The position numbers were made by a program, and so were the translations under genes. A stretch of DNA of 64,000 nucleotides from Notolepis coatsorum (lineage: Eukaryota > Chordata > Actinopteri > Aulopiformes > Paralepididae), in NCBI GenBank assembly GCA_963971535.1, contig OZ020598.1, positions 94,131,360-94,195,359 of the forward strand, written 5' to 3'. Within the stretch, counting starts at the first letter, position 1. Every line of letters starts with the position of its first letter. Shown here in pieces: positions 55,724 through 64,000 of this stretch. Below the pieces are notes generated by a model. That model was not told where the DNA came from. It ran no database searches and saw only the letters and a program-made list of their open reading frames with translations.

Positions 55724-55873
55724 TAAGACTAAAATGCTCAGACATTTTAGTTGACTAAAACTGACTAAACGAAAAATAAATGAAGATGACTAAATATGAT
55801 AAACGAAAAAGGAGCACTTGACACATGACTAAGACTAAAACTAAAATGAAAATAGCTGCCAAAATTAACACTG

Positions 55874-56383
55874 CTGCCTCGAGATAGCCACCTCACTTAA
55901 CTGTGGTATACTGTAGCAGCTGGTTATTTTGAAAAATTTAAATTTATTTTCAAAAAAAAATAAAAAAATTCAGGGGTCACCTTTTATTTAACAAAGTGAT
56001 GTTTGGTGAAATTTAGATTTGCACTTTATTAATCCCAATATGGAAATTCATTCTTGTTTGGTGATCAAGAGGCACCTTTCTATTTGTTTTAAGTGAAGTT
56101 TTGTGAAAAAGCAAGTTATTGCACTATTAATCCCAATAGGGACATTCATTTCTGTTTGATCAAGAGTAACCTTTTATATATATATTATTATTATTTCTTT
56201 TTTTTAAGTGAAGATTGGTGAAAGTTAGGTTTGCACTTCAATCCCAATAGGGAAATTCATCTTGGTTTGATTTCTTTTGTGTCAAATAAAAATAAAGGTT
56301 ATTTGAATGATTTCTAGTTTTCAAGAGAAAAAAAATCGATTAAAATCGTAAATCTGATTTTTAGGCCATATCGCCCAGCCCTA
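55874..56383. mobile_element. Truncated hAT element end (GGGCTGGGCGATATGGCC type)
   Basis: Ends GGCCATATCGCCCAGCCCTA at 56383, the same terminus family as 12416-13525. No left end or duplication was found. The preceding sequence has repeated ATTAATCCCAATA.GGAAATTCAT segments. Confidence 0.6.
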
Positions 56384-56399
56384 CCCCACTGTCACCTAC

Positions 56400-56447
56400 C
56401 CGCGACTCAACTTTGGGTCGCGACCCGTAGTTTGAGAACCGCTGCAG
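56400..56447. mobile_element. Second hAT-like terminus
   Basis: The reverse complement CAGCGGTTCTCAAACTACGG followed by GTCGCGACCC is a common vertebrate hAT end. Only this end is present, at the edge of the minisatellite. Confidence 0.55.
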
Positions 56448-58045
56448 TATAGAGGGACAAACAGGGCTAATCTGGTTTCATTACAGAGCTAGTCTGGTTT
56501 CTATAGAGGGACAAACAGGGCTAGTCTGGTTTCATTACAGAGCTAGTCTGGTTTCTATATAGACGGACAAACAGGGCTAGCCTGGTTTCATTACAGAGCT
56601 AGTCTGGTTTCTATATAGACTGACAAACAGGGCTAGCCTGGTTTCATTACAGAGCTAGTCTGGTTTCTATAGAGGGACAAACAGGGCTAGCCTGGTTTCA
56701 TTACAGAGCTAGTCTGGTTTCTATATAGACGGACAAACAGGGCTAGCCTGGTTTCATTACAGAGCTAGTCTGGTTTCTATATAGACTGACAAACAGGGCT
56801 AGCCTGGTTTCATTACAGAGCTAGTCTGGTTTCTATAGAGGGACAAACAGGGCTAGCCTGGTTTCATTACAGAGCTAGTCTGGTTTCTATATAGACTGAC
56901 AAACAGGGCTAGCCTGGTTTCATTACAGAGCTAGTCTGGTTTCTATAGAGGGACAAACAGGGCTAGTCTGGTTTCTATATAGACTGACAAACAGGGCTAG
57001 CCTGGTTTCATTACAGAGCTAGTCTGGTTTCTATAGAGGGACAAACAGGGCTAGCCTGGTTTCATTACAGAGCTAGTCTGGTTTCTATATAGACTGACAA
57101 ACAGGGCTAGCCTGGTTTCATTACAGAGCTAGTCTGGTTTCTATATAGACTGACAAACAGGGCTAGCCTGGTTTCATTACAGAGCTAGTCTGGTTTCTAT
57201 AGAGGGACAAACAGGGCTAGCCTGGTTTCATTACAGAGCTAGTCTGGTTTCTATATAGACTGACAAACAGGGCTAGCCTGGTTTCATTACAGAGCTAGTC
57301 TGGTTTCTATAGACGGACAAACAGGGCTAGCCTGGTTTCATTACAGAGCTAGTCTGGTTTCTATAGACGGACAAACAGGGCTAGCCTGGTTTCATTACAG
57401 AGCTAGTCTGGTTTCTATATAGACTGACAAACAGGGCTAGCCTGGTTTCATTACAGAGCTAGTCTGGTTTCTATAGACGGACAAACAGGGCTAGCCTGGT
57501 TTCATTACAGAGCTAGTCTGGTTTCTATATAGACTGACAAACAGGGCTAGCCTGGTTTCATTACAGAGCTAGTCTGGTTTCTATAGAGGACAAACAGGGC
57601 TAGCCTGGTTTCATTACAGAGCTAGTCTGGTTTCTATAGACGGACAAACAGGGCTAGCCTGGTTTCATTACAGAGCTAGTCTGGTTTCTATATAGACTGA
57701 CAAACAGGGCTAGCCTGGTTTCATTACAGAGCTAGTCTGGTTTCTATATAGACTGACAAACAGGGCTAGCCTGGTTTCATTACAGAGCTAGTCTGGTTTC
57801 TATAGAGGGACAAACAGGGCTAGTCTGGTTTCATTACAGAGCTAGTCTGGTTTCTATAGAGGGACAAACAGGGCTAGCCTGGTTTCATTACAGAGCTAGT
57901 CTGGTTTCTATAGAGGGACAAACAGGGCTAGCCTGGTTTCATTACAGAGCTAGTCTGGTTTCTATAGAGGGACAAACAGGGCTAGTCTGGTTTCACTACA
58001 GAGCTAGACTGCTTTCTATAGAGGGACAAACAGCTAGTCTGGTGA
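56448..58045. repeat. 54-56-bp minisatellite (about 29 copies)
   Basis: Unit: CTATAGAGGGACAAACAGGG, CTAGCCTGGTTTCATTACAG, AGCTAGTCTGGTTT. Each unit is itself an imperfect doublet (GCTAGCCTGGTTT / GCTAGTCTGGTTT). TATAGAGGG, TATAGACGG and TATATAGACTG variants alternate. Confidence 0.95.
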
Positions 58046-58140
58046 AACGGGGGGATATACCCTAATACTAAATGTGTAAAACTGCAATGGTTTCCGTTCA
58101 AATTACAGCAAGTGCATGTCGAACTGTCAATGTGCACAGT

Positions 58141-58318
58141 CATTAACACATTTACCGCCAGAGTTTCTATAGAACAGTCCGCAGCCTCTGCCAGGGTTTT
58201 TGAGCATTTTGGCTAATCTTTCAGGACCCACAGAATATTCTGTGATATGACTATGTATGAACACATGAAATATCTCACATTTGTTGATCAAACTAATTGA
58301 TTTGATGATCTCTAGTTT
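58141..58318. mobile_element. Possible piggyBac-like end, truncated by the gap
   Basis: TTAACACATTTACCGCCAG resembles the ends at 34106 and 31273. The rest is lost in the gap. Confidence 0.3.
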
Positions 58319-58518
58319 NNNNNNNNNNNNNNNNNNNNNNNNNNNNNNNNNNNNNNNNNNNNNNNNNNNNNNNNNNNNNNNNNNNNNNNNNNNNNNNNNN
58401 NNNNNNNNNNNNNNNNNNNNNNNNNNNNNNNNNNNNNNNNNNNNNNNNNNNNNNNNNNNNNNNNNNNNNNNNNNNNNNNNNNNNNNNNNNNNNNNNNNNN
58501 NNNNNNNNNNNNNNNNNN
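58319..58518. other. Assembly gap (200 N)
   Basis: Exactly 200 N. The true length is unknown. Nothing can be inferred across it. Confidence 1.
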
Positions 58519-58600
58519 TAAATAAATCTTCCATGTGTACGATACTAGATTTCTATCTGGATCAAAGACATTCTTTCAGTTCGTAAAATGTACCCTGAAC

Positions 58601-59416
58601 CAATGTTAATTTAGTCAACGAATATTATGACTAAATAATGGTCGTCAACAAAGCTTTTTCCCCTGACGACAACGATCTTGTGACACTGACGTAACGAAAT
58701 TATGCATCCAATGTCGTTGACTAATAACGACGACACAAAATGTAGTTTGCAAAATAAAATCTTGCTTTATTCAACTTCAACGTCAAGACTGTTTACTTGC
58801 TAGCTAACAGGAGCTTGTTTGCCGACAGGAAGGTAGCAAACATAATTGTCCGTGCGGAACCCTTATCTCCAACACATGGTTCTGTGGGTAGTGGGGCACC
58901 ACTGTTATGCTGGGGGTGTTGGTTCCCCCCGGGAGATATGGGAGGATGGACCGCACTACAGTAGCGTATTAGCCGGTAGCTGTGTTGTCTATGAGAAGGG
59001 AATTATCAACCTGTAAAACCCCATATTGACCTGGAAATAAAGCACCATACAGAAAAGGAAACTCCTCTTTCTTCCCTACATTACTGCATGCCGGATCGCT
59101 ACATTACGTTGATCACACCACAATAGAACACATTAAATAGCTTACATAAGTCTAACCAGCTAGCACTAACGTTAGCTTTTCTTGTTTAGAAAAAGCTCAC
59201 GCCAACTTATGAGGCTGTAACCGAGTGGCGAGACTAAACAAAAAAAGACTAAATGGAGACTAAACGAAGACTAAAATGCTCAGACCTGTAGTTGACTAAA
59301 AATGACTAAACGAAAAATATATGAAGGTGACTAAATATGATGAAAAGGAAAAAGAGCATTTGACACATGACAAAGGCTAAAACTAAAACAAAAAATAGCT
59401 GACGAAATGAACACTG
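58601..59416. mobile_element. hAT-like element, second copy of the CAGTGTTAATTT family
   Basis: Left CAATGTTAATTTAGTC and right AATGAACACTG with GACTAAA-rich subterminal DNA. The 8-bp flanks CCCTGAAC and CTCCGAAC match at 6 of 8 positions. Confidence 0.65.
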
Positions 59417-59520
59417 CTCCGAACTACCAGCTGGTTTTGACCAGAACCCGGCCTGTTTGACCTAACTAAACAACTGAGGGTACATGATCCCCCTCCTACA
59501 CCCTAGTGTAAACATAGAAC

Positions 59521-59908
59521 TAGGGATGTTCGATGATGGCTTTTTTTTTACCGATATCCGATATACCGATATTGTCCAACTCTTAATTTCCGATACCGAT
59601 ATATATGGGGGGTTTCCCCCCCAAAAACCTCCAAATAAAGAATTTCAATATTCAATATATAAAAAAAACTGAATCATTTCAGGTAATTAACATTACATAT
59701 CTCTTGTCGTGGAATTAACACAACATTATGCATTCTTTTGACAATAAATAAAATAAGAATTTGTTCTTACTTGCTTGCCTGGATAAATAAAGGTTAAATA
59801 AATGTAAAAAAAAACGAAAATATATTTAATTTTTTTGAAAACCGATACCGATCATTTCCGATATCACATTTTAATGCCAATATCGGCCGATAATATCGTC
59901 CACCACTA
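59521..59908. mobile_element. hAT MITE, copy 3, with perfect 8-bp duplication
   Basis: TAGGGATGTTCGATGATGGC to CGTCCACCACTA. CATAGAAC is duplicated at 59513-59520 and 59909-59916. Confidence 0.92.
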
Positions 59909-59916
59909 CATAGAAC

Positions 59917-60246
59917 TAATGTCTTCTATCTGTAATCTAAAGTTAGTTCCTGTTCTCAGTGTCTTGTTTTAACAGATGGTATGGCTTTCATGACAGGCAG
60001 AGACTTCCTGTAATCTATAACAGACAAATTAAATGATGCATCACAACAATCCACTTGATGAAGTCAAATTGGATGCAACCGAATAATACCACGGCTTGAG
60101 TCAAGTGACGACACGGGGTACAACTCAAGGCTAAATATTGGATTCTCCTCCAATGGTCCACGAAAGCAGACTGATGCATTTGTATTCAATAAAAACACGA
60201 TGCACGTGCAGATAACGCTCTGGGCTCTTGCGAGACTCTTGTAGTT
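59917..60246. other. No gene seen
   Basis: Unassigned non-coding sequence between the MITE and the LINE fragment. Confidence 0.4.
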
Positions 60247-61130
60247 CAAGTTTCTCAAGTTTCTTTAATAGTTGTCATACAGAAGTACAGAATACTTTTA
60301 TACAAAATGCTTCTTACTGTTACGCTCCAGAGACTGTGCTAGACAAGATAAGTATGAAATAACATAGTATAGCATGTAAATTAGAAGTAAAAATGAGGTC
60401 ACAGTGTTCAGTATAGACATATGTACAATGTTTGATGCAGAATAGACGTAACTGAGTTACCATATAATATACAATATACTATGCAGTGTACTAATATACA
60501 ATATTATATAGTGCAAAGCAGAAATGGGATGAGGTACAATTTAGGTACAATTTACAGCAAGGTGTACGAGTTGTAGTGCAAATCCTTTATCAATAAATAT
60601 AAAGTGTGTTTAGGTGATCTAAAGTGTGGAGAGTGGGTGCTGCAGAGTGTTTTTTTTTTTAAAGTGAGTGTGTGCGTGTGGATGTGTGTGCTGTGTGCAT
60701 TTTATGGTTGTTGTGTAGTGTTTATTGTTCGTTGAGCAGCCTGATGGCCTGGGGATAGAAGCTTCTTCTGAGTCTTTCTGTGCTTGCCTTGAGACTCCGG
60801 TATCGCTTGCCTGACCGCAGCAGTTCAAAGAGGCAGTTGTTCGGGTGGCTGGAGTCCTTGATGATTCTCTTAGCCTTACCCCTGCACCGCTTGTTGAACG
60901 TGTCACTCTTTGTAGTCTGCTTCGGTCTTGTGCAGTGCTATTCCCAAACCAGGAGGTGATGTTACTCAGTCAGGATGCTCTCTATTGTGCATGAGTAGAA
61001 GTTCTTTAGGATCTTCGGACTCACTTTGAACTCCCTCAGGCGCCTAAGGAAGTAGAGGCGCTGCCCCGTGCCTTCTTCACTACAGGCAGTGGTAGGCAGT
61101 TTCGTCGTGCCTTCTTCACTACAGGCAGTA
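60247..61130 (-). mobile_element. Rex1-like LINE fragment, 3' part
   Basis: The reverse strand gives degenerate RLYFLRRLREF-, FYSCTIESIL-, SSHPNNCLFELLRSGKRYR- and FYPQAIRLLNEQ-like sequence, matching the C-terminus of the copy at 32860-33967 but in broken frames. A 3' UTR of about 350 bp runs to TTCTCAAGTTTCTTTAATAG. Confidence 0.75.
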
Positions 61131-61365
61131 GTAGGCAGTTCCGTTCACGTAGCTAGTTCTAGCAGGGCCACTCTGTTCCCCAGGAAGTGGTGTTGTGCTG
61201 ATGACCTCATTTGCTGCTCAGCTTAGGTGTCCCATCTGAGGGGATGTGGTCACACCCGACAGTTGGTACCTGTTGGAAAAACTTGTTGTCTGCACCCATT
61301 TGCATTGTGCTCAAGCCTGGAGAGTTGTACTGCACAGGAGCATAGAGGCCCCCTTTCTGTATCTG

Positions 61366-61711
61366 TCATACACAGGCTCTGTGTGTCTGAACTCTGTCAT
61401 ACACAGGCTCTGTGTGTCTGAACTCTGTCATACACAGGCTCTGTGTGTCTGAACTCTCTGTCATACACTGGCTCTGTGTGTTTAAACTCTCTGTCATACA
61501 CAGGCTCTGTGTGTCTGAACTCTCTGTCATACACAGGCTCTGTGAGTCTGAACTCTCTGTCATACACTGGCTCTGTGTGTCTGAACTCTCTGTCATACAC
61601 AGGCTCTGTGTGTCTGAACTCTGTCATACACAGGCTCTGTGTGTCTGAACTCTCTGTCATACACAGGCTCTGTGTGTCTGAACTCTCTGTCATACACAGG
61701 CTCTGTGTGTC
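61366..61711. repeat. 31-33-bp minisatellite (about 11 copies)
   Basis: Unit CTGTCATACACAGGCTCTGT, GTGTCTGAACT with an optional extra CT. Ends where the hAT element begins. Confidence 0.95.
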
Positions 61712-62711
61712 TGCACGATATTGATTTTTTTGACACCGATACCGATAACTTTATGCTCCTCAAGCCGATACCGATAACCGATATTTATTGTATTATAATA
61801 TTTTTTTTAACTGTATATATATATATATATATATATATCTATATATTTTTTTATCAAATTTTGTTTTTTTAGTATTTATAAGCTCCGACGTCATCGGTAC
61901 TGCTATCGGTACTCGAGAAATTATGGAGTTTTTTTTTGAGGAATTTAAACGTCGCAAACTAATCTTGTTGGCAGTTGTCTATCTCTCCTGCCTCTGTTGT
62001 CTCTGCCTGCGCGGGGAGCTCTGTGCTCTCTGCCTGCTGTGCTCTCTCCTCTCTTCCCCTTCCACACACACACACTCACTCACTCACTCACTCACACACA
62101 CACACACACACACACAGACACGGGTGCTGCGCTGCCACAGACAGCTCTGCTCTCATAATGGCGGACAGAACGAAATGTTCAAAAGTCTGGGTCTATTTTA
62201 CTAAAGTCGATGCTGACAACGCTCGTTGCCACAAGTGCAACAAGACATTTGCCAGTAATGTATAAGCGCTGGTACTTGTCAATGTGGCTGGCGGGGAGAT
62301 AACGTTAGCTCCGAGTAGAGTAATGGCTGACAATCCGGAGGTAAATAAACGAACGAGAGCTTCTGATTGGTGGTAAGAAGAAGAGGTGGGTGCAAGCCGT
62401 GGGACGTAATTGGCAGATCGACTGTCTGTCTCCGAATGTAACGTGACTACGTCACAGCCAAGAAAGGGAGCGCTGGATTTGTGAAAAAGTCCCTGTTTCT
62501 AAACCACACGCTATCAGTTTTACCACAGTACTGGCAAAACGGGAGGAGGCTATAATAAAAACAAGCGCCCTTCATCCAAATCCACCCACACCGGATTTCT
62601 TTTAACCAAAAAAATTATTATATGTTATCGGAGCTATCAATAACGTTATCGAGTTTATCGGGATGACGTCATAATTGCTGATATCGGCCCGATAATTATC
62701 GTGCATCCCTA
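61712..62711 (+). mobile_element. hAT element with BED-finger first exon, transposase lost
   Basis: TGCACGATATTGAT at the left (tip apparently lost) and ATTATCGTGCATCCCTA at the right are inverted. Subterminal CCGATACCGATAA clusters occur. The interior encodes a BED zinc finger but no catalytic domain. Confidence 0.7.
62158..62265 (+). pseudogene. BED-type zinc finger start of a hAT transposase
   Basis: MADRTKCSKVWVYFTKVDAD, NARCHKCNKTFASNV then stop. W and F before C24-x2-C27 fit the first half of a BED finger, while the later His pair is missing. In hATs of this type the BED finger is N-terminal and binds DNA. Confidence 0.7.
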
Positions 62712-63315
62712 CTGTAAATACACAGGATTTAGCAAGAGATGCTCATTTTCATCCTCAGTCCCCAAACATAAAACGAATGAAATACAAAAACAGAGCAATA
62801 TAAAAACATGTTAAAACAAAAGAACAATCATTTACAAATACATGGCTACAAAGCTAAAAGGACCAAAGGTCCTATTATATGGTCATATAATATATTATAT
62901 GGTTATATGTATGTGTGTGTCACTGGAATTTCCCAGTGAATTTAGCAGCACTTCTAACAAATCTTCTAACAGTTTTTTCATTTAAAGGTCCACAATTGTT
63001 CACTATTTAGGCAATTTTACACAATTCCTGTGAGTCTATGGAATACATCTGTAAGGTTTTCTTTTCAATAAAATTCATTGTTTTGCATTTTTAATCGAGT
63101 ACTTTGGTGCACCACTTTCTCCCCTTCCAAAGTACAAGCTGTTCTTGGCTGGGCTCCGCCCCCATACTCACAATGCGCTTTGACTGACAGTCACCCACCT
63201 GCACTGGCAGATACGCTAGCATGGAGGAACCTTTTCAAAGCGCACACACACCCGCTCCGTCTCTGTGCGTGTGTGCGCATGTGTGCGCGTGCGTGTATGT
63301 GCATGTACGTGACGT
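62712..63315. other. No gene seen
   Basis: AT-rich DNA, then a GC-richer part (63130-63240) without recognised exons, then GT-rich sequence. Confidence 0.4.
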
Positions 63316-63630
63316 AAGTTGGGCGTGTGTGTGTGAGAGGGAGAGACGAGAGGAGAGAAGCGCTGCCGTTCGGCGAGTGTGTGTGTGTGTGTGTGTCTGT
63401 GAGAGGGAGAGACGAGAGGAGAGAAGTGCTGCCGTTCGGCGAGTGTGTGTGTGTGTGTGTGAGTGTGAGAGGGAGAGACGAGAGGAGAGAAGTGCTGCCG
63501 TTCGGCGAGTGTGTGTGTGTCTGTGAGAGGGAGAGACGAGAGGAGAGAAGCGCTGCCGTTCGGCGAGTGTGTGTGTGAGTCTGTGTCTGTGAGAGGGAGA
63601 GACGAGAGGAGAGAAGCGCTGCCGTTCGGC

Positions 63631-63683
<53 letters not shown>

Positions 63684-63728
63684 TCTGTGTCTGTGAGAGG
63701 GAGAGACGAGAGGAGAGAAGCGCTGCCG
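63316..63728. repeat. Minisatellite: GAGAGGGAGAGACGAGAGGA plus variable (GT)n (6 copies)
   Basis: Six copies of a block ending GAGAAG[C/T]GCTGCCGTTCGGC are separated by (GT)n of different lengths. The last copy diverges at GCTGCCGGTAAAGC. Confidence 0.92.
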
Positions 63729-64000
63729 GTAAAGCAAGAGTCTCATCTCCGCCGCGGCTGAGTCTCCTGAACAACAGCATGTAGCCCTGGCCCATTGCTT
63801 GTGGAGCACTATATCATTAGGAAACGATTAGGAACACTGTCGAACACTTTTGAGGAAGTGCTGACAGTGGAACAGCTGAAGGTGGCAACTCTGCTGTCGA
63901 AACCGCTTCCGCATAATAATTTCCACTCGCTGCTTGCCCGTTTTGCTAATAATTTCAACGTTATGCTAAGTGCTAACTCGTCGAATCACAGTCGATTGTG
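63729..64000. other. No gene recognised at window end
   Basis: Moderately GC-balanced sequence. No exon I can support. Confidence 0.4.

Larger units (their letters stand above)
52488..55873. mobile_element. hAT-like element with CAGTGTTAATTTT ends and two nested elements
   Basis: CAGTGTTAATTTTGTC at the left and AAAATTAACACTG at the right are inverted. GACTAAAA-rich subterminal DNA lies at both ends. A second copy is at 58601-59416. The flanks do not give a clear 8-bp duplication. Two Harbinger-like MITEs (53426-54592 and 54638-55723) account for most of its length. Confidence 0.7.

Noticed and set aside
58127-58586. Open frames across the N gap
   Set aside because: They exist only because N codons are not stops.
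61366-61724. Repeat proteins on both strands
   Set aside because: Minisatellite translation, no unique sequence.
63216-63809. Open frames of nearly 200 codons on the reverse strand
   Set aside because: Translation of the GT/GAGAGG minisatellite.

Overview
The window looks like ray-finned fish, most likely teleost, nuclear DNA. The evidence is an intron-split vertebrate gene, many fish-type repeats (L2, Rex1-like, L1/Tx1 and other LINEs, tRNA-derived SINEs, Tc1, hAT, PIF/Harbinger and piggyBac-like DNA transposons), long (CA)n tracts, and no bacterial gene organisation. One host gene is certain. It is the 3' end of POLR1A, the largest subunit of RNA polymerase I, on the + strand. Six coding exons are readable (3974-4093, 4654-4929, 6021-6221, 6741-6858, 7620-7784, 20710-20810), and the stop codon is at 20808-20810.

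Layout. 1-3838: the upstream POLR1A intron, mostly a 3.1 kb PIF/Harbinger element carrying a MITE, a SINE and a LINE scrap. 3974-7784: five POLR1A exons separated by short introns rich in CA repeats. 7785-20709: a 12.9 kb last intron. It holds a Tc1 remnant, about 220 copies of a 30-bp minisatellite (9241-16976) split by a 1.1 kb hAT element with a perfect 8-bp target duplication, a small hAT MITE, a long hairpin and a 5'-truncated LINE. 20811-24170: 3' UTR and intergenic DNA, a small tandem array, LINE tails, and a promoter-like segment with a possible first exon. 24400-31009: an apparently full-length L1/Tx1-type LINE with both ORFs open. 31150-41210: nested DNA transposons, a Rex1-like LINE, hAT MITEs with perfect target duplications, and an L1 with an internal deletion. 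41576-43312: an exon-like island followed by a 57-bp minisatellite whose unit contains TTAGGG and a splice-donor-like sequence. 43935-50060: a LINE 3' region interrupted by a 5.4 kb DNA transposon with 29-bp terminal repeats. 50110-64000: an L2 inside another LINE, hAT and Harbinger nests with a 385-bp palindrome, a 54-56-bp minisatellite array, a 200-base assembly gap, more hAT and LINE pieces, and two further minisatellites.

Apart from POLR1A, almost every protein-like signal belongs to a transposable element. The very long open frames at 9219-12563 and 13535-17038 are translated minisatellite, not genes. I recognised no retrovirus, LTR element, Polinton, CRISPR array, rRNA or functional tRNA. 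The strongest leads are the two-site variant minisatellite in the POLR1A intron, the 5.4 kb DNA transposon with nine repeated internal boxes, the intact-looking LINE, the palindrome and hairpin, and the CA repeats lying against POLR1A splice donors.
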